Source: Ruminococcus sp. (GTDB lineage Bacteria; Bacillota; Clostridia; Oscillospirales; Acutalibacteraceae). From it: a stretch of DNA of 21,902 nt. The notes under the pieces are model-generated. The model worked only from the letters and a program-made list of their open reading frames with translations, was not told the origin of the DNA and made no database searches. Shown one piece after another: positions 1-7,070 of the stretch; the first letter of the stretch is position 1; each line of letters begins with the position of its first letter. The stretch is from positions 1 to 21,902 of the forward strand of contig SFGA01000034.1 in assembly GCA_004556705.1 (NCBI GenBank), read 5' to 3'. A program made the translations under genes and the position numbers.

Positions 1-93
1 ACAGATGCTCCCTTTATCCGCCACAGGCGGCGGTCGCATACGTTGCCCGTCAGAGGAAGGCTTTATTCTGCGAGAATTTCCATTTGATTAAAT

Positions 94-121
94 CCGTAGG
101 GACAGGGCTTGCCCCTGTCCG
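94..121 (+). repeat. Hairpin repeat copy 1 (CCGTAGG / CTTGC loop)
   Basis: GGACAGGG (100-107) and CCCTGTCC (113-120) pair perfectly around a CTTGC loop, preceded by CCGTA. It faces the opposite way to copy 2 about 30 bases on, so the pair frames a short AT-rich segment. Confidence 0.75.
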
Positions 122-149
122 CAAAAAATTTGATGTAAACTCAAATCCA

Positions 150-177
150 CGGACAACCGCAAGGGTTGTCCCTACGG
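150..177 (-). repeat. Hairpin repeat copy 2, inverted
   Basis: GGACAACC (151-158) pairs with GGTTGTCC (164-171) around GCAAG (CTTGC on the other strand), followed by CTACGG. The stem differs from copy 1 at positions changed on both arms, so pairing is kept. Confidence 0.75.
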
Positions 178-230
178 TTCAATGTATTTTCCAATTTGAT
201 AGTAGCCGATAACCGTTATATTTTTGTAGG

Positions 231-261
231 TTTCCACGGCGGCAGCAAGCCACCGCCCTAC
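231..261 (-). repeat. Hairpin repeat copy 3, GGCGG variant
   Basis: The minus strand reads TAGGGCGGTGG, then CTTGCTG, then CCGCCGTGGAAA. This is the same GTAGGG edge with a different stem. It is nearly identical, in opposite orientation, to the copy at 2495-2525, including the TGGAAA flank. Confidence 0.65.
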
Positions 262-295
262 ACTGTGGGATATAAAATTCAATCCGTGCGATTAT

Positions 296-2281
296 TTATG
301 ACAAATCGGTCAAATCGATATACTGATAACCGTTTTCGGCAATGTAGTCTTTTCTGCCCTGAAGATCGTCGCCCAAAAGCAAATCGAACTTCTCCGCAAC
401 CGCTTCGGGACTGTAATCCGGCTCAATCTTGATAAGACGTCGGGTTTTCGGGTTCATTGTCGTAAGCCACATCATTTCGGGCTCGTTTTCACCGAGTCCC
501 TTTGAACGCTGAACGGTATATTTCTTGTCGCCGATTTCTTCGAGCACCTGTGCCTTTTCCTTTTCCGTATAGCAGAAATAAGTGTCGTCCTTGCAGTTTA
601 TCTCATAAAGCGGAGATTCTGCGATAAACACCTTACCCTCTTTAATGAGAGTCGGCATAAGGCGATAAATCATTGTGAGAATAAGCGTTCTGATTTGGAA
701 GCCGTCCACGTCGGCATCGGTGCAGATTATGACCTTGTTCCAACGAAGATTGTCCATATTGAAAAGCGAAAGATTTTTGTTAGCCTTTGAGCTTACTTCA
801 ACGCCGCAGCCGAGCACCTTTATCAAATCCGTGATGATTTCAGACTTGAAAATCTTAGGATATTCAGCCTTTAAGCAGTTGAGAATTTTACCTCTGACGG
901 GCATAATCGCCTGAAACGCAGAGTCCCTCGCCTGCTTACAAGCGCCGAGAGCCGAGTCGCCCTCTACTATGAAAATCTCTCTTTCATTTACATCTTTTGA
1001 ACGGCAATCGACGAACTTTTCAATCCTGTCAGTCATACTGTTGCTTGACTGCAAGGTCTTTTTAATATTAAGTCTTGTGCTTTCAGCCTTAATTCTCGAA
1101 CGCATATTGATAAGCACCTGCTCTGCTATCTTATCCGCTTCGATTTTGTTTTCTATGAAATACACTTCAAGGCTGTGCTTCAAAAACTCTGTCATTGCCT
1201 CTTGAATGAATTTGTTTGTAATTGCCTTTTTAGTCTGATTTTCGTACGAGGTCTGAGTCGAGAACGACGAAATTACAAGCACAAGGCAGTCGTCAACATC
1301 CTGAAATGTGATTTTAGAGTCGGTTTTAAGGTATCTGCTGTTCGCTTTGAGATAAGAGTCAATCTGCGAAACAAACGCACTCTTAACCGCCTTTTCGGGT
1401 GCGCCGCCGTGCTCCAAAAAGCTTGAGTTGTGATAATATTCTTTAAGCTGTACCTTATTTGAGAAGCACAGCGCAATGTTCATTTTAACCTTGTATTCGG
1501 GCATATCGGCTCTGTCCTTACCCTTGCGCTCGGTCTGCCAGAACTGAACGGACGAAAACGCCTTGTCGCCGACAATTTCCTTAACATAGTCGGTAATTCC
1601 GTGTTCGTATGAATACTCATACTTTTCAAAGGAATTTGTGCCGACCTGTTCTCTTAATATGAACTTAACGCCCTCGTTTACAACCGACTGACGCTTTATT
1701 GTCTCCTGATAGTATTCAAGCGGAATGTCAATGTCCGTGAAAACCTGCAAATCGGGTTTCCAACGAATACGGGTACCCGTGTCCCTTTTGCTGTAAGGCT
1801 CTTTTTGAAGCTCGCCGACAGGCTCGCCGTGTTCGAAATTCATTTTATAGCAGAAGCCGTTTTTGTGAATTTCCGCCTCCATATATTCCGACGCATACTG
1901 CGTGGCACAAAGTCCCAAACCGTTAAGACCGAGAGAATACTCATAAGTGCCGCCGTTATTCGTGTTGTATTTACTTCCTGCATACATCTCACAGAAAAGA
2001 AGCTCCCAGTTGTATCTTCCCTCTTTCTCGTTGTAGTCCATGGGCATACCTCTGCCGTGGTCGAGAACCTCAATCGAGCCGTCAAGGAATTTTGTAACGG
2101 TGATTTCATTGCCGTAGCCCTCTCTCGCCTCGTCGATTGAGTTTGAAAGAATTTCAAAAACCGCATGCTCACAGCCTTCAATTCCGTCAGAGCCGAAAAT
2201 AACCGCAGGTCTTAAACGAACCCTGTCGGCGCCTTTTAACTGTGATATACTTTCTTCGGTATATTCCGCTTTCTTCGCCAT
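296..2281 (-). CDS. Type II DNA topoisomerase subunit B (ParE/GyrB family)
   Basis: ATPase and TOPRIM subunit of a gyrase or topoisomerase IV-type enzyme, 661 residues, a normal ParE/GyrB length. GHKL ATPase motifs are visible: ExxSNSxDEA (43-52), DHGRGMP (74-80), GLNGLG (118-123) and the QTK loop (349-351). The TOPRIM part has EGDSA (440-444) and DADVDG (522-527), followed by QRSKGLGE (591-598) as in GyrB/ParE. The motif usually read as RPGMYIG is RPAVIFG here, and the usual GLHGVG is GLNGLG, so this is a divergent clade. The ATG at 2281 has an AAGGACGG ribosome binding site and its own promoter. No A subunit (GyrA/ParC) lies in the window; the gene ends in repeat DNA, and the partner may be further left or elsewhere. 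Family assignment is firm; gyrase versus topoisomerase IV role is not decided by sequence alone. Confidence 0.9.
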   Translation of the reverse strand: MAKKAEYTEESISQLKGADRVRLRPAVIFGSDGIEGCEHAVFEILSNSIDEAREGYGNEITVTKFLDGSIEVLDHGRGMPMDYNEKEGRYNWELLFCEMYAGSKYNTNNGGTYEYSLGLNGLGLCATQYASEYMEAEIHKNGFCYKMNFEHGEPVGELQKEPYSKRDTGTRIRWKPDLQVFTDIDIPLEYYQETIKRQSVVNEGVKFILREQVGTNSFEKYEYSYEHGITDYVKEIVGDKAFSSVQFWQTERKGKDRADMPEYKVKMNIALCFSNKVQLKEYYHNSSFLEHGGAPEKAVKSAFVSQIDSYLKANSRYLKTDSKITFQDVDDCLVLVISSFSTQTSYENQTKKAITNKFIQEAMTEFLKHSLEVYFIENKIEADKIAEQVLINMRSRIKAESTRLNIKKTLQSSNSMTDRIEKFVDCRSKDVNEREIFIVEGDSALGACKQARDSAFQAIMPVRGKILNCLKAEYPKIFKSEIITDLIKVLGCGVEVSSKANKNLSLFNMDNLRWNKVIICTDADVDGFQIRTLILTMIYRLMPTLIKEGKVFIAESPLYEINCKDDTYFCYTEKEKAQVLEEIGDKKYTVQRSKGLGENEPEMMWLTTMNPKTRRLIKIEPDYSPEAVAEKFDLLLGDDLQGRKDYIAENGYQYIDLTDLS

Positions 2282-2319
2282 TTTATTCCGTCCTTAAACA
2301 CATATATTATAACTTATAT

Positions 2320-2349
2320 ATTTTACACTATATGTAGGGGTTAAGTCAA
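2320..2349 (-). promoter_or_regulatory. Sigma-A-type promoter of the topoisomerase gene
   Basis: On the minus strand, TTGACT (2349-2344), an 18-base spacer and TAAAAT (2325-2320) precede the ATG at 2281 by about 40 bases. A second AT-rich TATAAT at 2311-2306 lacks a suitable -35 box. Confidence 0.6.
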
Positions 2350-2418
2350 GTTTTACTGAATATGTTGAGAGTTAGAAGTGGGGAGTGGGGAATGAGAAGT
2401 GTGAAGAGGGCATTTCAG

Positions 2419-2471
2419 CCTCCCTTGTGTAAAGGGAGGTGCCGAACGAATGTGAGGCGGAGGGATTGTAA
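2419..2471 (+). repeat. Partial copy of the GGAGGGATTGTAA repeat family
   Basis: CCTCCCTT (2419-2426) and AAGGGAGG (2432-2439) form a hairpin, followed by GCCGAACG and ending with CGGAGGGATTGTAA (2458-2471). The last motif is shared, in opposite orientation, with the two long repeats at 3066-3365, so this appears to be a shorter or decayed member. Confidence 0.55.
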
Positions 2472-2494
2472 TACCCACAAAATTCCTTTCACAC

Positions 2495-2525
2495 GGTAGG
2501 GCGGTGGATTGCACCCGCCGTGGAA
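2495..2525 (+). repeat. Hairpin repeat copy 4, GGCGG variant
   Basis: GGCGGTG, then a GATTG loop, then CACCCGCC (one bulged C), preceded by GTAG and followed by GTGGAAA. It is the inverted counterpart of the copy at 231-261. Confidence 0.65.
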
Positions 2526-2579
2526 ACTGACGAATATATGATAACTAACGGCTGTTAGCAAATTTGAAAATTTATGCGA

Positions 2580-2607
2580 CCGTAGGGACAGCCCTTGCGG
2601 CTGTCCG
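2580..2607 (+). repeat. Hairpin repeat copy 5
   Basis: GGACAGCC (2586-2593) and GGCTGTCC (2599-2606) pair perfectly around the CTTGC loop after CCGTA. The stem differs from copies 1 and 2 by paired changes. Confidence 0.75.
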
Positions 2608-2642
2608 TAAATGCAATTTTATATCAAATTTGATGAAACACA

Positions 2643-2771
2643 GGCTCCCTCTGACGAGGGAGCTGTTGAGCATAGCGAAACTGAGGGAGAGATAACGAAA
2701 ATTTGCTGTTTATTGCTTTCTCTCCCTCAGTCATTTTTGACAAAATGACAGCTCCCTCGTCAGAGGGAGCC
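2643..2771. mobile_element. 129-bp MITE-like element with perfect 23-bp terminal inverted repeats
   Basis: The first 23 bases (2643-2665) are the exact reverse complement of the last 23 (2749-2771). Each arm is itself a small hairpin (CTCCCTCTGACGAGGGAG). A second nested pair, CTGAGGGAGAGA (2681-2692) and TCTCTCCCTCAG (2719-2730), and a CATTTTTgacAAAATG hairpin near the right end give a long folded structure. It is non-coding. The inner CCCTCAGTCATTTTT..AAAATGACAGC segment resembles part of the repeats at 3066-3365. Non-autonomous mobility is inferred only from the shape; no transposase is present. Confidence 0.55.
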
Positions 2772-2776
2772 TATGT

Positions 2777-2804
2777 CGGACAGGGGCAAGCCCTGTCACT
2801 ACGG
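2777..2804 (-). repeat. Hairpin repeat copy 6, inverted
   Basis: GACAGGG (2779-2785), GCAAG loop, CCCTGTC (2791-2797), then ACTACGG. The outermost pair is lost (G2778 opposite A2798). It starts six bases after the MITE-like element. Confidence 0.7.
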
Positions 2805-2898
2805 GTTGTGGGTGTATTTTAATGTGATTTAAGTCGTTAGATTATTGTTGATACATTATAATTTACGGCAAATATGGCGTTGAAAAATTTCGCACAAC

Positions 2899-2922
2899 CG
2901 TAGGGGCGACCTGCGTCGCCCG
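2899..2922 (+). repeat. Hairpin repeat copy 7, GGGCGAC variant
   Basis: GGGCGAC (2904-2910), CTGC loop, GTCGCCC (2915-2921), preceded by CCGTAGG. Only about 24 bases separate it from the inverted copy 8. Confidence 0.7.
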
Positions 2923-2945
2923 TCAATTTCATCTAACAATAAAAA

Positions 2946-2970
2946 CGGGCGAACACAGTTCGCCCCTACG
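2946..2970 (-). repeat. Hairpin repeat copy 8, inverted GGGCGAA variant
   Basis: GGGCGAA (2947-2953), CACAG loop, TTCGCCC (2959-2965), followed by CTACG. It differs from copy 7 by a paired change in the stem. Confidence 0.7.
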
Positions 2971-3021
2971 ATATAATATAAAAATATAATTATTTGTAAC
3001 CGTTAATTTGTTGTGATTTAA

Positions 3022-3049
3022 CGGACAGGGGCAAGCCCTGTCCCTACGG
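3022..3049 (-). repeat. Hairpin repeat copy 9, inverted
   Basis: GGACAGGG (3023-3030), GCAAG loop, CCCTGTCC (3036-3043), then CTACGG. Its core is the exact reverse complement of copy 1. Confidence 0.75.
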
Positions 3050-3065
3050 TATAATATCGAATTCC

Positions 3066-3208
3066 ATTCGTGCTTCCGCCCCATCTTTGAGGGGGCTGTC
3101 ATTTTTCGCAAAAAATGACTGAGGGATTTTTATAAATTCGTATAAAATCAACCTTACAATCCCTCCGAGTTGCCTACGGCAACCCACCGTCTCACCTGCC
3201 GGTTCGGT
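3066..3208. repeat. Long intergenic repeat, tandem copy A (143 bp)
   Basis: Runs from ATTCGTGCTTCCGCCCC to CCTGCCGGTTCGGT. It contains a CATTTTT-cgc-AAAAAATG hairpin and a TTGCC-tac-GGCAA hairpin. It is nearly identical to copy B ten bases downstream. Confidence 0.8.
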
Positions 3209-3218
3209 ATCAAATTAA

Positions 3219-3365
3219 ATTCGTGCTTCCGCCCCATCTTTGAGGGGGCTGTCATTTTTCCACAGAAAAAATGACTGAGGGATTTTTATAAATTCATATA
3301 AAATCAACCTTACAATCCCTCCGAGTTGCCTGACGGCAACCCACCGTCTCACCTGCCGGTTCGGT
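3219..3365. repeat. Long intergenic repeat, tandem copy B (147 bp)
   Basis: Direct repeat of copy A. The differences seen are mostly in hairpin loops (CGC becomes CCACAG; TAC becomes TGAC) plus one A/G change in the AT-rich middle. The stems are unchanged. Confidence 0.8.
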
Positions 3366-3373
3366 CGGTGCTT

Positions 3374-3406
3374 CTGCATTAAATGCAGAGGTCTCCACAG
3401 GAGACC
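3374..3406. repeat. Pair of small palindromes after copy B
   Basis: CTGCATT-A-AATGCAG (3374-3388) is immediately followed by GGTCTCC-acag-GAGACC (3390-3406), then CTCCCTACGGTCGCATA. The ACA(G)-loop hairpin plus GGTCGCATA resembles the start of the window (about 13-39). Confidence 0.55.
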
Positions 3407-3443
3407 CTCCCTACGGTCGCATATAAATTCCGCATAAACAACA

Positions 3444-3477
3444 TTTAGCCTCTCCGAAATGAATCGGGGAGGCTAAA
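3444..3477 (-). terminator. Rho-independent terminator of the clpC operon
   Basis: A 14-bp stem (3444-3457 with 3464-3477, one G-U pair) around a 6-base loop lies about 45 bases past the clpC stop. Leftward it is followed by TGTTGTTT; the rightward side has CTTTTT, so it could act in both directions. Confidence 0.7.
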
Positions 3478-3520
3478 CTTTTTGCCGTCAAGGTGTTATA
3501 TCGGGCAACATATTATTTTT

Positions 3521-6004
3521 TTACTCCGCTTTTTCCTCGGGCTTCGGCTCTTTCTGCTCCTCGGTTTTTTCCTTGAAGCTGAATTTGCCGTCCTCGGAAT
3601 CGCAGATATAAGACTTGCCTTTGACTACCTTGTTTTCGAGCATTTCCTCAGACAAAAGGTTTTCAATCTTATTTTGAATTGCCCTTTTAAGAGGTCTTGC
3701 GCCGTAAACCTCGTCAAAGCCTGCGTCGGCAATGTCGCTTATTGCCTTATCGGTGAATTCAATACCGATACCGAGCTCCTCGACACGCTTTTTAAGTGAA
3801 TCAAGGAGATTTACCGCAATCTTCTTAATATCGTCCTTCTGAAGTCTGTCGAATACGATTATATCATCGACACGGTTCAAGAATTCGGGGCGGAAGGTCT
3901 TTTTAAGCTCTCCCATAACAGCCTCTCTGATCTTCTCTTTTTCCATCACTGCCTCTGCGGAATTTTCCTTTCCCGTGAAGCCGAAGTCGGCACTCTTTTG
4001 AGTTATAAGCTTTGCGCCGACGTTTGAGGTCATTATGATAACGCTGTTTTTGAAGTCAACACGTCTGCCCTGCGAGTCGGTAAGAATACCGTCGTCGAGA
4101 ATCTGCAAAAGCATATTGAATACGTCGGGATGAGCCTTTTCAATCTCATCGAAGAGAACAACCGAATAAGGTTTTCTCCTGATTTTCTCGGTGAGCTGAC
4201 CGCCCTCCTCGTATCCGACATATCCGGGAGGCGAGCCTACCAAACGGGATACCGTGTGCTTCTCCATATACTCGGACATATCAAGTCTTATCATTGCATT
4301 TTCGTCGCCGAACAAGGTCTGTGCAAGTGCCTTGCAAAGCTCTGTTTTACCTACGCCCGTGGGGCCTAAGAAGATGAATGAGCCAATGGGCTTTTTCGGG
4401 TCCTTAAGTCCTGTTCTTGAACGTCTTATCGCTCTCGAAACCGCCTTAACAGCCTCGTCCTGACCGATAATTCGGTTGTGAAGCGTTTCCTCCATGTGAA
4501 GAAGTCTATCGCTTTCCTGCTGTGTCAGCTGAGCCGTAGGAACGCCCGTCCAAAGAGATACGATTTCCGCAATCTCATTTTCCGTAACCTCGTCCTTGCT
4601 TCTGCCTGCCTTACTCTTCCAGTCCTCCTTTTTCTTTTCAAGAGAGTCTGAAATTTCTTTTTCCTCGTCACGAAGTTTTGCCGCAAGCTCGAAGTCCTGC
4701 GAGTTTACCGCACTTAATTTCTCGGCTTCTATATCTTTCTTTTTCTGCTCAAGCTCATGGAGTTCGGGCGGCTCTGTAAAGGCACGAAGCCTTACACGTG
4801 AAGCAGCCTCATCAATCAAGTCGATCGCCTTATCGGGAAGGTATCTGTCTGCGATATATCTCACTGACAGTTCAACAGCCTCTTTGATAGCCGAGTCGGT
4901 GATTTTTACCTTGTGATGAGCCTCGTATTTATCACGCAAGCCCTTTAATATTTCGATTGCTTCTTCTTTAGACGGCTCGTCAACCATAACGGGCTGGAAC
5001 CTACGCTCGAGCGCTGCGTCCTTTTCGATATTCTTTCTGTATTCCTCGATTGTAGTAGCACCGATTACCTGTAATTCGCCTCTTGCGAGCGAGGGCTTAA
5101 GAATATTAGCGGCATCAACCGCACCCTCTGCGTTGCCTGTACCGATAAGCGTATGCACCTCATCTATGAACAGAATAATATCGGGAGACGCCTTAACCTC
5201 GTCGATAACCTTTTTAATTCTTTCCTCGAAGTCGCCTCTGTACTTTGTGCCTGCGACCATACTTGTAAGGTCAAGGGAAATAATCTTCTTGTTTTTAAGC
5301 GTTTCGGGAACCTCGCCCGATATGATTTTAAGAGCCAAGCCCTCTGCGATAGCCGTTTTACCTACACCGGGTTCGCCGATAAGGCAAGGGTTGTTCTTAG
5401 TTCTCCTTGAAAGAATTTGGATAACCCTCTCGATTTCGTCGTGTCTGCCGATTACGGGGTCGATTTTGCCCTGACGTGCAAGCTCTGTCAAATCTCTTGA
5501 GAATTGGTCAAGGGTTTCGTTGCCTGTGCCCGACTTGCCGTCGTCGTTTGCATTTGTCGAAGAAGTGTTCATAAGCTTCTTTGAAATATCCGACATAATG
5601 CTGTCAGCCGTGACGCCTCCACGCTCCAATATCTGATAAGCATAGCAGGAGTCATCACTTGCTATCGAAAGCAAAATATGCTCCGTGCCTGCAAGGGAGT
5701 TCCCCGTTCTGCCTGCAAGATAAACCGCATTTTCGATTATTCTCTTGCTTCTCGGCGTGAAGTCCTGCGCACCTAACTTAGTGGGCACACCTACGCCGAC
5801 TGTCTGCTTAATGTATTCCTCTACATCATCAAAATAAAACTTTCTGCCGGAGAGGACAACGCCCGCAACGGTTGCGGTATCGGACAAAAGACCTAAAAGC
5901 AAATGTTCACTGCCTATATAGGTATGGCCGAGGTTTTGTGCACACTCAACCGCCTTGTTGAGAGCCTTGTTAGCTTTCTCCGTAAAACCTGTGAATTTGA
6001 ACAT
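3521..6004 (-). CDS. clpC: ClpC, AAA+ unfoldase of the Clp protease
   Basis: Class I Hsp100 ATPase that unfolds proteins and feeds them to ClpP; in Gram-positives it degrades phospho-arginine-marked proteins and CtsR. The 827 residues show the double Clp N repeat (about 3-145), AAA1 with Walker A GEPGVGKT (210-217) and Walker B ILFIDE (277-282), a UVR-like middle domain (about 420-455), AAA2 with GPTGVGKT (547-554) and VVLFDE (615-620), and an FGF tripeptide (674-676) where ClpC carries its VGF-like ClpP-binding loop. The tail is acidic and Lys/Glu-rich. The ATG at 6004 has an AAAGGATGA site. It is the last gene of the ctsR operon, 67 bases after mcsB, with a terminator-like hairpin in the gap. 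ClpP is not encoded in the window. Confidence 0.97.
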   Translation of the reverse strand: MFKFTGFTEKANKALNKAVECAQNLGHTYIGSEHLLLGLLSDTATVAGVVLSGRKFYFDDVEEYIKQTVGVGVPTKLGAQDFTPRSKRIIENAVYLAGRTGNSLAGTEHILLSIASDDSCYAYQILERGGVTADSIMSDISKKLMNTSSTNANDDGKSGTGNETLDQFSRDLTELARQGKIDPVIGRHDEIERVIQILSRRTKNNPCLIGEPGVGKTAIAEGLALKIISGEVPETLKNKKIISLDLTSMVAGTKYRGDFEERIKKVIDEVKASPDIILFIDEVHTLIGTGNAEGAVDAANILKPSLARGELQVIGATTIEEYRKNIEKDAALERRFQPVMVDEPSKEEAIEILKGLRDKYEAHHKVKITDSAIKEAVELSVRYIADRYLPDKAIDLIDEAASRVRLRAFTEPPELHELEQKKKDIEAEKLSAVNSQDFELAAKLRDEEKEISDSLEKKKEDWKSKAGRSKDEVTENEIAEIVSLWTGVPTAQLTQQESDRLLHMEETLHNRIIGQDEAVKAVSRAIRRSRTGLKDPKKPIGSFIFLGPTGVGKTELCKALAQTLFGDENAMIRLDMSEYMEKHTVSRLVGSPPGYVGYEEGGQLTEKIRRKPYSVVLFDEIEKAHPDVFNMLLQILDDGILTDSQGRRVDFKNSVIIMTSNVGAKLITQKSADFGFTGKENSAEAVMEKEKIREAVMGELKKTFRPEFLNRVDDIIVFDRLQKDDIKKIAVNLLDSLKKRVEELGIGIEFTDKAISDIADAGFDEVYGARPLKRAIQNKIENLLSEEMLENKVVKGKSYICDSEDGKFSFKEKTEEQKEPKPEEKAE

Positions 6005-6038
6005 AAAACATCATCCTTTCCTTTTACTTGTAAAACAA

Positions 6039-6058
6039 GCGGAGAATTAAATCTCCGC
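6039..6058 (-). terminator. Possible attenuator hairpin between mcsB and clpC
   Basis: In the direction of transcription, GCGGAGA, a TTTAAT loop and TCTCCGC form a perfect 7-bp stem followed by TTGTTTT, which is terminator-like. It lies inside the operon upstream of the clpC ribosome binding site, so it may lower clpC read-through or act as an RNA processing/stability element. Confidence 0.45.
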
Positions 6059-6071
6059 CCGTCAATGTCTG

Positions 6072-7070
6072 TTATAGCCTTTCTCTTACGATTTTTGCCC
6101 TCTCGACATCACGCTCTTCAAGACTGAGCGTTTTGCCGACAAAGGCATTTATCGTTGCAGGCTGCATTGATACCATAAGCTCGTTTATTGTTTTAAGGTC
6201 TGTTTTTATCATTCCCAAAACAGCACCCAAACGAACCTTAGAGATTAAACTCATAAATTCTTTTGTACTTAATATTCTTGCCGATTTGAGTATTCCGTAT
6301 GCTCTGAATACCGCATCCTCGGTTTCGATGCTCTTTGACGCTTCCTCCCGAGCCGCACGTTCCTGAGCCGCCAGCTGAAGAGTAATTGTTTTAAGATTGT
6401 CGATTGCCGATTTCTCGCTTATTCCGAGTGATACCTGATTGCTCAACTGATAAAGGTCGCCCATAGCCGACATACCCTCGCCGTAAGCTCCTCTGATTGT
6501 AAGACCGAGCTTTGAAACGGTTGAGGCAAGCGAGCCTATCTGACCTTTTGCGGTAAGTGCCGGTAAATGGAGCATCACAGAGGCTCTCATACCCGTACCG
6601 AGATTTGTCGGACATTGGGTAAGATAACCGAGCTTTTCGTCAAACGCATATTTGAGCGATTGGTTGATTTCCGTATCGATTTTATCCGCAAGCTCATAAG
6701 CTTCCTTGAGTGCAAGACCCGATTTCATAACCTGAATTCTGATATGGTCCTCCTCGCAAAGCATTATGCTTATATCCTCGTTTTCGGACATAAGCAATGC
6801 TCTCGCATCGGAATTTGACGCAAACTCGGGACTGATAAGATGCCTCTCTGCAAGGGAAACTATCTGTGAACGGGTAAGGGTTTTAAGCTCTGTATAGGTA
6901 AGGTTTTCCTTGCCGTCCAAAGCATCTCTTATTTTCTCGTTTACTTCGATTTTGCTCTTGTTGTCAAGGCGAACGGGGAACGGATAATCCGCAAGGTTTC
7001 TCGCAATTCTTATCCTCGTTGAAATGACTATATCGTTGTGGTCGCCCTCGCCGATGTACCATTTACTCAT
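6072..7070 (-). CDS. mcsB: McsB protein-arginine kinase
   Basis: Phosphorylates arginine residues on damaged proteins and on the repressor CtsR, marking them for ClpC-ClpP. The 332-residue protein belongs to the guanido phosphotransferase fold: STRIRIAR (17-24), EEDHIRIQ (106-113), the CPTNLGTGMRASV segment with the family cysteine C153, and YGEGMSAMGDLYQLSN (196-211). The C-terminal RDVERA (320-325) fits the RDxxRA phospho-arginine sensing motif of McsB, so allosteric control is probably intact. It is somewhat shorter than the Bacillus protein. Its ATG directly follows the mcsA stop codon with no gap, implying coupled expression with its activator McsA. Confidence 0.96.
   Translation of the reverse strand: MSKWYIGEGDHNDIVISTRIRIARNLADYPFPVRLDNKSKIEVNEKIRDALDGKENLTYTELKTLTRSQIVSLAERHLISPEFASNSDARALLMSENEDISIMLCEEDHIRIQVMKSGLALKEAYELADKIDTEINQSLKYAFDEKLGYLTQCPTNLGTGMRASVMLHLPALTAKGQIGSLASTVSKLGLTIRGAYGEGMSAMGDLYQLSNQVSLGISEKSAIDNLKTITLQLAAQERAAREEASKSIETEDAVFRAYGILKSARILSTKEFMSLISKVRLGAVLGMIKTDLKTINELMVSMQPATINAFVGKTLSLEERDVERAKIVRERL

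Larger units (their letters stand above)
1..295. repeat. Gene-free repeat-rich stretch at the left edge
   Basis: No credible gene is seen. The stretch holds three members of the hairpin family annotated separately below, and near the left edge a CCGCC-aca-GGCGG hairpin (about 13-25) followed by a GGTCGCATA motif. That motif recurs after the hairpin at 3390-3406, so the two sites are probably related. The downstream end of the topoisomerase B gene abuts this region. No clear terminator with a T-tract is visible for it. Confidence 0.6.
2350..3443. repeat. 1.1-kb gene-free island of palindromic repeats
   Basis: No coding region is credible here; short open frames run through repeats and have no ribosome binding site. 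The island starts with a purine-rich GAAGTGGGGAGTGGGGAATG stretch (about 2374-2397), then carries hairpin repeats, a 129-bp element with terminal inverted repeats, and a tandem pair of about 145-bp repeats, each annotated separately. It separates the topoisomerase gene from the clpC operon. Confidence 0.7.

Noticed and set aside
2929..3111. Short open frame in the repeat island
   Set aside because: It runs straight through hairpin repeats, has no ribosome site and no recognisable protein features; the same holds for the frame at 166-432.
3066..3365. Direct repeats as a CRISPR array
   Set aside because: Only two long copies with internal hairpins, no regular short repeat-spacer pattern and no cas genes.
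4033..5474. Several overlapping open frames opposite clpC
   Set aside because: They mirror the codon structure of clpC in other frames and have no independent start signals.
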